The position numbers and the translations under genes are program-made. The notes beneath the pieces are model-generated. The model had not been told where the DNA came from, did not search any database, and worked only from the letters and a program-made list of their open reading frames with translations. DNA of 12,505 nt from Lutispora sp. (lineage in GTDB: Bacteria > Bacillota > Clostridia > Lutisporales > Lutisporaceae), in assembly GCA_030834765.1 (NCBI GenBank), contig JAUQXG010000141.1, positions 1 through 12,505 of the forward strand, in the 5' to 3' direction. Shown here piece after piece: positions 6,035 to 12,505 of this stretch; within the stretch, counting starts at the first letter, position 1; each line of letters starts with the position of its first letter.

Positions 6035-7378
6035 TTAGTTGTTCTTTGCCTCTTCCATGGCTTTTGTACCGTTTATCTTTGCATCCTTTAACGCTGCATC
6101 AATATCTTTCTTTCCGCTGAATACCAGGTTTAATTGGTCTCCCAATGCATCTAATGCGTTTATAGCCCCTATATGTCTTTCCCCTTGGAATCCATTATCC
6201 ATGTTTTCAAAGGGTAGCTTTTTCATTGGTTTTGCTTCTAATACTGCTTTGAATACTGGGTCTCCTTGAGCTGACTTTCTTACAGGGATATAGCCTGTTT
6301 GTGCTGCAAAGTAGGCTGTGTTTTCTGTATTGGTAAGAAATTTAATATATTCCCAAGCTGCTTGCTTTTGAGCATCTGTTGAAGTGTTAAATACCGTTAC
6401 ATTTGTTCCGTAAAACAATTGATCATTTGTCTTATGGCTTGGAAGTGCTGCACAATTAATTGTGATGCCTTCCATTGTATCGCTTTCAATGTTTGGCAGT
6501 GCAGATGTAGAAGCAACACACATTGCTGCTCTTCCCTGCTGCAAAGGAACATTGGCATTTTTATCATCGCCTGCAAGTCTTGCTGTTTTGCTTTGAATCA
6601 TCCCGTTTAAAAATGTCACGGCTTCCTTTGCTGCCTCTGTATCAAACAGCAGTTCCCCTGTTTCTCTATCTATTGTTGTTCCTCCTGCTTGCTTAAACCA
6701 AGGAATAATATCTGTAGATAAATTATTTGCAAAAACGGTACCATAGACGTCTGGATCTCCATCTTTGTCTTTATCCACTGTTAATTTCTTGGATGCCTCT
6801 GCCCATTCTTCCCATGTAGTAGGCACCTTGACACCTGCATCTGCTAGCATACCTTCATTATAGTATAAAACCATCTGGCTTTTGTTGAAAGGCATTGCAT
6901 ACTGATTTCCATCCCAAATACCATCATCTAAAAACATTTTAGGAATATCATCAAAATCTGCTTGTGCAAATCCTGTTGTGGCATCTGCCATATAAGGAGA
7001 TAAGTTTTCTACTAAATTCTTAGAAACATACCAGGAAAGACGATTGGAATAAATCTGTGAGATTGCTGGCAATTGTCCTGCTTTTGCCGCAGCCATTAGC
7101 TTATCAAACAAATCTAAATATTTCCCTTGATTTACAAGAGTGACTGTTACATTTTTGTTAGTGGCCATAAAATCATCCGTGATTTTTTTCATTGCTTCTT
7201 CATTGGCCCCGCTCATTGCATGCCAAAAGGAAATTTCCACAGGCTCTGTAATCTTTGTTGCCAAGGCAGCATTTCCTGCTGTTTCTTCCGCCACTGGCGC
7301 TTCAGGCTTAGAGCAGCCAGTAAACATAGATGCCATCATGGCAAGTGCTACTGCAAACGTTAAAATTCTCTTTCTCAT
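6035..7378 (-). CDS. Solute-binding lipoprotein, UgpB-like family 1
   Basis: This is the extracellular receptor of a CUT1 ABC importer. The 447-residue precursor starts with a short basic N-region and hydrophobic core and has a lipobox ending MFTGC, with the lipidated Cys at residue 22. A Glu/Ala-rich linker leads into the binding protein. ISFWHAMSGANEEAMKKI, the QGKYLDLFDKLMAAAKAG stretch, MPFNKSQMVLYYNEGML and the TTWEEWAEASKKL segment follow the layout of UgpB (glycerol-3-phosphate binding) and its sugar-binding relatives. The exact ligand cannot be read from this. GGAGG lies 6 bases upstream of the ATG. It is the last gene of the operon, 74 bases after the inner permease gene; binding proteins are more often first. 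Cluster-wide, no second binding protein is seen. Confidence 0.92.
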   Translation of the reverse strand: MRKRILTFAVALAMMASMFTGCSKPEAPVAEETAGNAALATKITEPVEISFWHAMSGANEEAMKKITDDFMATNKNVTVTLVNQGKYLDLFDKLMAAAKAGQLPAISQIYSNRLSWYVSKNLVENLSPYMADATTGFAQADFDDIPKMFLDDGIWDGNQYAMPFNKSQMVLYYNEGMLADAGVKVPTTWEEWAEASKKLTVDKDKDGDPDVYGTVFANNLSTDIIPWFKQAGGTTIDRETGELLFDTEAAKEAVTFLNGMIQSKTARLAGDDKNANVPLQQGRAAMCVASTSALPNIESDTMEGITINCAALPSHKTNDQLFYGTNVTVFNTSTDAQKQAAWEYIKFLTNTENTAYFAAQTGYIPVRKSAQGDPVFKAVLEAKPMKKLPFENMDNGFQGERHIGAINALDALGDQLNLVFSGKKDIDAALKDAKINGTKAMEEAKNN

Positions 7379-7415
7379 TTGAAACCTCCAAAATAATAGT
7401 TTTATTTTATAATCA

Positions 7416-7449
7416 ATATAGCATTCAAGTATACTCTTAAAGGCTATAT
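7416..7449 (-). other. Intercistronic inverted repeat before the binding-protein gene
   Basis: ATATAGC (7416-7422) and GCTATAT (7443-7449) form 7-bp arms around a 20-base interior that contains the palindrome AGTATACT (7428-7435). It occupies the only sizeable gap in the importer operon. It has no T-run directly after it on the minus strand, so it is more likely an mRNA-stabilising or processing hairpin than a terminator. A separate promoter for the binding protein cannot be excluded. Confidence 0.4.
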
Positions 7450-7452
7450 GAA

Positions 7453-8280
7453 TTACCCTTTTAATCCTGTTTTGCTGACACCCTTGATAATGTACTTCTG
7501 AGTAAAAAAATACATGATCAAAATAGGAGCAACAATCATAACAGAAAAAGCCATCAACAAGTTATACTTTGTCCCAGCCTCTGTAGAAAAGGCAGCTAAA
7601 GCTACCGGCAATGTGCGCATTTCCGTTGTATTGGTTACAATCAAAGGCCACATGTAAGAGTTCCAACTATTTATTAACTTCAAAATTCCAATAGACATTA
7701 AAGTCGGTATCGACATAGGCACCATAATCGTAAATAAATATCTGAAATCTGAACAGCCATCTACCTTTGCAGCTTTATAATAAGCATCAGGTATACTGGA
7801 AAATTGTTGGCGCAATAAAAATATAGAGAAAATACTAGCGCACCAAGGAAGAATCAAAGCCTTATAGCTATTTATCCATCCAAACTCGCTTAATGTAACA
7901 TAGTTAGGGATAATCAGTATTTCACTGGGTACCATCATGGTGGCAACCATCGCAATAAATACTATATGTTTAAACTTAAAGCTAATATTGCTGAATGCAA
8001 AGGCGGCTAAAATAGTTGTTATAATATCCCCAGCTGTTACACAGGCAGCTACGAAAACGCTGTTAAAAAAATATTGACGAAAAGGCGCTGCTTTATAAGC
8101 TTTTATATAGTTCTCCCATAGAAATTTGGTTGGAATCCATTTTGGCGGCATCAATAAAACTTCGTTTGATGGTTTTACGGAGGTAAGAATCATCCAAGCA
8201 AAAGGAATAAGAATAAAAATGGCACCTAAAACTAATATGATATAGGAAACAAATTTTCCAGGGGAAAAACCTTTTTCCAT
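7453..8280 (-). CDS. ABC importer permease, UgpE/MalG type
   Basis: A 275-residue inner permease of the CUT1 family with six hydrophobic helices. The ATPase-docking EAA loop is visible as YYKAAKVDGCSDFRYLFTIM followed by VP, with the Asp-Gly pair at residues 174-175. The family's N-terminal IPFAWMILTSVKPSNEV and the GWINSYKALILPW segment are also present, and the C-terminus ends in the usual QKYIIKGVSKTGLKG form (FTQKY...G.KG). GGAGG sits at the end of the upstream permease gene, 8 bases before the ATG, and only three bases separate the two genes, indicating coupled translation. Its partner is the UgpA/MalF-type permease upstream. Confidence 0.92.
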   Translation of the reverse strand: MEKGFSPGKFVSYIILVLGAIFILIPFAWMILTSVKPSNEVLLMPPKWIPTKFLWENYIKAYKAAPFRQYFFNSVFVAACVTAGDIITTILAAFAFSNISFKFKHIVFIAMVATMMVPSEILIIPNYVTLSEFGWINSYKALILPWCASIFSIFLLRQQFSSIPDAYYKAAKVDGCSDFRYLFTIMVPMSIPTLMSIGILKLINSWNSYMWPLIVTNTTEMRTLPVALAAFSTEAGTKYNLLMAFSVMIVAPILIMYFFTQKYIIKGVSKTGLKG

Positions 8281-8283
8281 TTC

Positions 8284-9186
8284 CTATTCCTCCTTTTCTT
8301 TTGGGGAAGTAAAAGCAAACTGCAATACAGTAAACATTAAAATCACTAAAAATAAAATAAATGCCGCAGCAGATGCCGTAGCAAACTCCCAATGACGATA
8401 AAACTTATTAAAAATGTAGTATACAATAGTCAGGCCGCTTTTCAGGGGACCTGGCTGTTGGCTATACATAATATACACTTCATCAAATATTTTAAAAGCA
8501 CCGATAATAGATGTAATGGACAAAAATACTAAAGACGGTTTTAACAAAGGTATGGTAATGCTCCAAAACCTTTGATGTTTTCGTGCCCCATCCATACGGG
8601 CGGCAAAGTAATACTGCTGATCAATTCCTTGCAAACCTGCCAGCAAAATAATTATTTTATATCCAAGGCCTTTCCAAATACTAAGGGCGATGAGAATTGG
8701 TATGGTCATATTTGAATCAGTAAGCCATGCTATTTTATTCATACCCATGATTTTTAAAAATGCATTGGCCAAGCCATAATCCTTATTAAGTATCCAGCTC
8801 CATACAATTGAAATGGAAACGGTAGACGTAACAAAGGGCACAAAATAAACACTGCGAAACAGCTTTTTAAAATGAATATTAGAATTCAGTATTACTGCAA
8901 AAATCAATGCGATGAGGATTCCTAAAGGTGCTGCAAAAAATACGAAAATGCAAGTATTTTTCATAGCTAAAATGAAGTCTGGGTCTTTGAGAACATAAAT
9001 AAAATTATCAAACCCTACTTCATATACGGTATCCGTCAAATAATCAAACTTTGTATAAAAGCCCATGGCAAAAGACTTGAAAATTGGATAAAATTGAAAT
9101 GTTCCAATAATCAAAAGTGCGGGCAATAAATATAAAAATGCACGAAAATTATCATTTTTAAAATATTTCTTTACTGGAATCCTCAT
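8284..9186 (-). CDS. ABC importer permease, UgpA/MalF type
   Basis: A 300-residue outer-partner permease with six hydrophobic helices. The EAA loop reads YYFAARMDGARKHQRFWSIT followed by IPLLKP, with the Asp-Gly pair at residues 199-200. LYLLPALLIIGTFQFYPIF at the N-terminus and the FRSVYFVPFVTSTVSISIVW segment are typical of UgpA/LacF-like proteins. It lacks the large N-terminal extension of enterobacterial MalF, as is usual in Gram-positive bacteria. The start at ATG 9186 is chosen because AAGGGG lies 6 bases upstream, overlapping the ATPase stop; an ATG at 9213 would overlap the ATPase gene and lacks that site. The gap to the ATPase gene is 10 bases. Confidence 0.92.
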   Translation of the reverse strand: MRIPVKKYFKNDNFRAFLYLLPALLIIGTFQFYPIFKSFAMGFYTKFDYLTDTVYEVGFDNFIYVLKDPDFILAMKNTCIFVFFAAPLGILIALIFAVILNSNIHFKKLFRSVYFVPFVTSTVSISIVWSWILNKDYGLANAFLKIMGMNKIAWLTDSNMTIPILIALSIWKGLGYKIIILLAGLQGIDQQYYFAARMDGARKHQRFWSITIPLLKPSLVFLSITSIIGAFKIFDEVYIMYSQQPGPLKSGLTIVYYIFNKFYRHWEFATASAAAFILFLVILMFTVLQFAFTSPKEKEE

Positions 9187-9196
9187 TATAATCCCC

Positions 9197-10249
9197 TTAC
9201 CTGGCAAAAACATGGATTTTCTTTATTCCCAAATGAACCCTTTCCTTTACATGATAAGTGTGATCCCAGCTAACACAAGCTGTCACAAGGACTCCACAAA
9301 TATCTATTCTAATGTAAATTTCTTTGCCTAATGTCTGTATGCTTTTAATTTCCCCCATAAGGACTCCCCGCTCTTGCACAATATATAAATCCTCTGGTCT
9401 TATCCCTATTATGACCTCTCCCTTTGGCAAGCCTACCATTGTCTGGGGCTTGTCCCAGGGAATAAGCACACTTTCTCCATTTTCCTGCATATATAGTTGC
9501 TTTACTGCCACATCATAATAGCCAGGCAAAAAATTCATTGGAGGATTCCCCAAAAATCCTGCCACAAATTGATTATTGGGTTCCCTATACATTTCCTTTG
9601 GACTAGAATATTGCTGACTAATCCCTTTGTTCATCAATAAAATTTTATCTGAAATACTCATCGCTTCCTCTTGATCATGGGTAACAAATATAGTAGTAAT
9701 TTTCAATTTTCGTTGTAAATTACGGATTTCATCCCTAAGCTCAATGCGCAGCCTTGCATCTAAATTTGATAAAGGCTCGTCCAATAACAATATCTTAGGC
9801 TCCTTTACCAAAGCCCTGCCAATGGCAACACGCTGCTGCTGTCCGCCTGATAATTGGCTTGGCTTACGATTTTTCAATTCTATAATCTGCATCAGTTCAG
9901 CAACTTTAAGAGCTTTTTCTATCATCACTGACTTTTTATATTTGCGCATTTTCAATGGAAACATGATGTTTTCCAGCACAGTCATATGGGGGTATAATGC
10001 ATAGTTTTGAAAAACCATACCAATGTCTCGATGCTCTGCCTCCACTTCATTGACATTTTCCCCATCAAAATGGATGGCACCTTCTGATGGCTTTTCTAGT
10101 CCTGCAATCATTGAAAGAGTTGTACTTTTCCCACAACCACTTGGCCCCAAAAGGCAAATTAATTCTCCATCAGAAATTTCTATATTTAAATGATCCACTG
10201 CTAAAACATTTTTAAACTGTTTTGACACATTTTCTAATTTTATGTTCAT
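9197..10249 (-). CDS. ABC importer ATPase, MsmX/UgpC/MalK type
   Basis: A 350-residue ATPase of the CUT1 importers. It has Walker A GPSGCGKST (35-43), a Q-loop in MVFQNYALYPHMTV, signature LSGGQQQR, Walker B ILLLDEPLSNLDARLR and the H-loop in VTHDQEEAMSISD. After about residue 235 a C-terminal TOBE-like regulatory domain follows, including the conserved IGIRPEDL. Unlike many Gram-positive sugar importers, which share one unlinked MsmX-type ATPase, this operon carries its own. The start at 10249 follows GGAG by 6 bases, and that site is within the last codons of the desulfidase gene; only one base separates the two genes. An in-frame ATG at 10270 would overlap the upstream gene by 20 bases and is not favoured. 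Confidence 0.93.
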   Translation of the reverse strand: MNIKLENVSKQFKNVLAVDHLNIEISDGELICLLGPSGCGKSTTLSMIAGLEKPSEGAIHFDGENVNEVEAEHRDIGMVFQNYALYPHMTVLENIMFPLKMRKYKKSVMIEKALKVAELMQIIELKNRKPSQLSGGQQQRVAIGRALVKEPKILLLDEPLSNLDARLRIELRDEIRNLQRKLKITTIFVTHDQEEAMSISDKILLMNKGISQQYSSPKEMYREPNNQFVAGFLGNPPMNFLPGYYDVAVKQLYMQENGESVLIPWDKPQTMVGLPKGEVIIGIRPEDLYIVQERGVLMGEIKSIQTLGKEIYIRIDICGVLVTACVSWDHTYHVKERVHLGIKKIHVFAR

Positions 10250-10250
10250 A

Positions 10251-10811
10251 TTACACTCCGACCAATTCAAATATTTCGTGGGGATTCTGTGGATTCAATC
10301 CGATTATTTTGGTTTTGATGTTTGCTTCTATTAGCATTTCTTCCAATACTTCAAACAAAACTCCTTTATCTTCATCGCTTCGTATTGTTTGCAGCACAGC
10401 AACGATATCGTTATGTCCTGAAAAACCTCCGCCCCAATGTCCTTTGCAAGTATAAGCCACGCCGCAGCTGGGGCTTCCGTTGATCCCTATGATGCCTGTT
10501 ACTTCAAATTTATCTTTTTGACCATAGTATTCGCGCATCTGTTGTACGATAGGCACTAAAATATTCTTGCAATGATCCCGAAAAAAAGGATTATCAAACT
10601 GATCCTTTGTATGCCCCCACCGATTTGCCCCATATAATGTAAACTCCGGACAAGGCAATTGTATAAGATGAACATTATTCTCTATTGCTTTTATAAGAAA
10701 TTGCTTTCGAAGGGCTTCCTCTGGTGTATTAAAATCCATATCATATTTCATGACCTTGGAGGCCGTATTTATCATACAATGACTCACAAAAATAATCTTT
10801 TTCTTTTCCAT
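10251..10811 (-). CDS. TudS-related putative desulfidase (DUF523-like, CD3072-type)
   Basis: A 186-residue cytosolic protein related to the DUF523/TudS family, whose characterised members remove sulfur from thiouracil using a [4Fe-4S] cluster. Three cysteines lie in the positions expected for cluster ligands: Cys12 in SHCMIN, Cys54 in PCPEF and Cys116 in GINGSPSCG. The protein is most like the subgroup named after Clostridioides CD3072 rather than classical DUF523, which starts SACL and has a different middle. Other landmarks are YGANRWGHTKDQFDNPFF and CKGHWGGGFSG. AAGGAG lies about 6 bases before the ATG. It is the promoter-proximal gene of the importer operon and is coupled to the ATPase gene, so its substrate may be what the importer brings in. 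The enzymatic assignment rests on family resemblance; cluster binding and substrate are inferred. Confidence 0.8.
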   Translation of the reverse strand: MEKKKIIFVSHCMINTASKVMKYDMDFNTPEEALRKQFLIKAIENNVHLIQLPCPEFTLYGANRWGHTKDQFDNPFFRDHCKNILVPIVQQMREYYGQKDKFEVTGIIGINGSPSCGVAYTCKGHWGGGFSGHNDIVAVLQTIRSDEDKGVLFEVLEEMLIEANIKTKIIGLNPQNPHEIFELVGV

Positions 10812-10859
10812 ATTTTCTCCTTATATACTGACAAGATCTTTATCAAAACATAGGTGCCT

Positions 10860-10901
10860 ATGGGGTACGTTAAATATATCGCAAACTGTAGTGTACCCCA
10901 T
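10860..10901. repeat. Inverted ATGGGGTAC boxes around the importer promoter
   Basis: ATGGGGTAC at 10860-10868 is mirrored by GTACCCCAT at 10893-10901, perfect 9-bp arms whose centres are 33 bases apart, close to three helical turns. The GC-rich boxes stand out from AT-rich surroundings. On the minus strand the upstream box overlaps the -10 of the predicted promoter and the other falls in the early leader. They could be paired operators for a looping repressor or the stem of a leader RNA. Confidence 0.6.
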
Positions 10902-10918
10902 TTCCCTCTTTTAGTAAA
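10890..10918 (-). promoter_or_regulatory. Sigma-A-type promoter of the desulfidase-importer operon
   Basis: On the minus strand TTTACT (10913-10918) and TACACT (10890-10895) are 17 bases apart, each matching consensus at four of six positions. It lies about 80 bases upstream of the desulfidase start, leaving a leader of about 70 bases. Its position between two dyads supports it; no direct evidence of a transcript is available. Confidence 0.5.
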
Positions 10919-10937
10919 ACCTTATAAGGATTTACTA
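10912..10937. promoter_or_regulatory. 26-bp operator-like palindrome over the -35
   Basis: The arms TAGTAAAACCTTA (10912-10924) and TAAGGATTTACTA (10925-10937) are complementary at 12 of 13 positions, the only mismatch being A10919 against A10930. There is no loop and no T-run, so it is a DNA dyad rather than a terminator. It covers the predicted -35 hexamer of the importer operon, which suits repressor binding. It is also about 205 bases upstream of the divergent kinase gene and could act on both. Confidence 0.6.
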
Positions 10938-11141
10938 TAGCCTCCATTCTGACAATAGAAAAAAGCTATACCACCTTTTAATTTTATCTATAAATTTCTA
11001 ACTCCAAAGCTTCGTGCCTTACCCCAGCTTTTAATATTTGTCATGATGATAGGCATATATTTTGTATGCTTCTTCCAAAAATCTCCTTAAAATGTTAATA
11101 TTGAAGAATATTCTATGTTTATTTTGGGAGGTGTCCGTGGA

Positions 11142-12505
11142 TTGAGTCATAATAGAGGTTTTAATACTATCTCATTTATACTTCTGGCTGTTTTTCTATT
11201 TATTTTACCATTTCAGATGACTCATGCTGTGGATAAGGAATATCAGGGTCGAGCAAACCCAGAAATACTTCAAAATAGTAAGTTAGATTCTTTACTTAGA
11301 AATCAAAAAAATATTTCTGATAAAAATGCAATCATACAATCCGGATTATATTTAGATGATAAAAGCGATTTTGTGTCAATAGAAAATGATAAAAAGCTGC
11401 AAAAGTTTCACATCCAAAGAAATATGCTTCTTGAAGGCAGTATTTTTACAACTCCGCCATCAGCCTCCATTGAGTTGCCTAAAAATATGCTATATCTTAT
11501 TGCCGCTGGTTTTATTGCTATATTGATTTTAATAAATTTCATGTTAATCATAAATATCTCCCAAAGAAAAATAGCAGAAAGAAATCTAAAGGCAGAAAAA
11601 AATATACTTAAATCAATACTGGATTCAACAGGGGATGGTATGTTAGTCGTTTCAAAAGAAACCAGAGAAGTGCTTCATGTCAATGATAACTTCAAAAACA
11701 TGTGGAATATCCCGGAAAATATATTTTCTTTAACTAGCGATAGGGAAAATATAGAATTTGTTAAGCCACAGCTTAAAGATCCTGATCATTTTGAAATGCT
11801 TTTAGATGAAATAATGCTGAAAGGTGAAAAAAGATTTGATATATTGGAATTAAAGGATGGAAGAATATTTGAACTCTTTTTTAGGCCACTAATCATTTCT
11901 GGTGAAGCCGCAGGTCTGGTGTGGAGCTTTCGAGATATTACCAAGAAAAAGGCTGCTGAGATGATGGAAAAAGAACTAAAATTGCAGCATCAGCTTTTGG
12001 AGGAAGCTCATAATTATGATATCTTAAAAACCCAGTTTTTTTCAATGATATCTCATGAATTTAAAACACCTCTTAATATCATTCTTGCTGCAATACAGCT
12101 TATGACTATGAACCATAAAGATGTGGCGACTTGCCCTTATTATAATACAACTGCAAAGCATATCAACATGATGAAGCAAAATTGTTACAGGCTTTTAAAG
12201 CTGATAAATAATCTGATAGATATAACAAAAATCGACTCTGGATTTTTAAATGTGAATCTAAAAAATCGCCAAATCATAGAAGTCATAGAAGATATCACAT
12301 TATCTGTAGCAGCATATGCGGAATATCTTGGCATAACCCTTATATTTGATACAGATATAGAAGAAAGAATAATGGCTTGCGATGCAGACAAACTTGAAAG
12401 AGTGATGCTAAATCTACTATCTAATGCCATGAAATTTACTGAAAAAGGTGATGTGATAGAGGTCAATATATATAATAAGCAGGATTGTATAATCATTACA
12501 GTTAA
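11142..12505 (+). CDS. PAS-containing membrane sensor histidine kinase, truncated by window edge
   Basis: The frame is open from TTG 11142 to the end of the window (454 residues). GGGAGGTG (11126-11133) lies 8 bases before the TTG. An in-frame ATG at 11115 would overlap that site and has no good site of its own. One N-terminal hydrophobic segment (about 7-27) and a second at about 116-138 bracket an extracytoplasmic domain of roughly 88 residues. A PAS domain follows (about 155-265, ending SFRDITKKKA), then a coiled linker and the HisKA domain with FFSMISHEFKTPLNIILAAI; the predicted phosphorylated His is residue 305. The ATPase domain begins, and the N box LNLLSNAMKFTEKG is present (Asn 424 and 428). 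The G boxes lie beyond the edge. It would signal to a response regulator not in this window. The ligand is unknown. It is divergent from the importer operon. Confidence 0.9.
   Translation, partial: MSHNRGFNTISFILLAVFLFILPFQMTHAVDKEYQGRANPEILQNSKLDSLLRNQKNISDKNAIIQSGLYLDDKSDFVSIENDKKLQKFHIQRNMLLEGSIFTTPPSASIELPKNMLYLIAAGFIAILILINFMLIINISQRKIAERNLKAEKNILKSILDSTGDGMLVVSKETREVLHVNDNFKNMWNIPENIFSLTSDRENIEFVKPQLKDPDHFEMLLDEIMLKGEKRFDILELKDGRIFELFFRPLIISGEAAGLVWSFRDITKKKAAEMMEKELKLQHQLLEEAHNYDILKTQFFSMISHEFKTPLNIILAAIQLMTMNHKDVATCPYYNTTAKHINMMKQNCYRLLKLINNLIDITKIDSGFLNVNLKNRQIIEVIEDITLSVAAYAEYLGITLIFDTDIEERIMACDADKLERVMLNLLSNAMKFTEKGDVIEVNIYNKQDCIIITV

Larger units (their letters stand above)
10812..11141. 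other. Divergent intergenic region between importer operon and kinase
   Basis: This 330-base stretch holds the importer promoter, the 26-bp dyad and the ATGGGGTAC boxes in its left third. From about 10940 to 11110 I see no convincing gene, RNA or promoter. An AATATT-GAAG-AATATT inverted repeat at 11097-11112 lies 30 bases before the kinase start and may be part of its control region, but it is AT-only in its arms. No clear -35/-10 pair for the kinase could be found. Confidence 0.5.

Noticed and set aside
8093..8392. Minus-strand 99-codon frame spanning the permease junction
   Set aside because: It overlaps both permeases in another frame; both permeases have full family features, so it is a shadow and not a frameshift product.
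10860..10901. Leader between the inverted boxes as a known riboswitch or T-box
   Set aside because: The leader is short, with one possible long-loop stem and no recognisable conserved riboswitch or T-box core.
10912..10937. 26-bp palindrome as a transcription terminator
   Set aside because: It has no loop and no T-run on either strand.
11031..11150. A minus-strand 39-residue frame (starting MTQSTDTSQNKHR) antisense to the kinase start
   Set aside because: It has no ribosome binding site, overlaps the kinase start, and resembles nothing; chance in AT-rich DNA is the simpler reading.
12185..12496. Minus-strand 103-codon frame at the right edge
   Set aside because: It lies wholly within the kinase's HisKA/ATPase coding region, which has clear conserved motifs on the plus strand.

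Overview
The window is AT-rich, with strong GGAGG-type ribosome binding sites, some TTG starts and tightly packed operons. Its protein families (ABC-F/YfmR-like, a two-permease ABC-2 exporter of a kind common in clostridia, a TudS-related desulfidase of a type known from Clostridioides) suggest a low-GC Firmicute, most likely a member of the Clostridia. No genus can be assigned from the sequence alone, and the window has no rRNA, tRNA, CRISPR array or intact mobile element.

Left part (1-3032): the start of an unrecognised minus-strand gene is cut by the left edge. Next to it is a complete Uup/YfmR-type ABC-F ATPase on the minus strand. Divergent from that is a 135-codon unknown protein preceded by a 14-bp direct repeat; its stop codon lies inside its own terminator hairpin. 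Convergent with it is an 89-residue, three-helix membrane protein that looks like a SemiSWEET/PQ-loop protein.

Middle (3033-5970): the first stretch holds a decayed fragment of a feoB GTPase domain. It is followed by a long perfect dyad with a T-run placed directly before a three-gene ABC-2 exporter operon (ATPase, permease, permease). The ATPase probably starts at TTG. The operon ends in a hairpin that can serve both converging transcription units.

Right part (5971-10937): a five-gene minus-strand operon reads, in order of transcription, TudS-related putative desulfidase, MsmX/UgpC-type ATPase, UgpA/MalF-type permease, UgpE/MalG-type permease and UgpB-like lipoprotein. The first four genes are almost contiguous. 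This is a complete CUT1-type importer headed by an enzyme with three cysteines suited to hold an iron-sulfur cluster, so import of a sulfur-containing solute followed by desulfuration is a testable idea. A sigma-A-like promoter lies upstream, with a 26-bp dyad on its -35 side and a separate pair of inverted ATGGGGTAC boxes around its -10 and start site.

Right edge (11142-12505): a plus-strand, membrane-bound sensor histidine kinase with a PAS domain starts at a TTG behind GGGAGGTG. It is open to the window edge, which cuts it after the N box. It is divergent from the importer operon; a regulatory link is possible but not shown.

Overall most genes belong to known families. The most interesting points are the desulfidase-importer pairing with its elaborate promoter, the feoB relic beside the exporter, and the dyad in front of the exporter.
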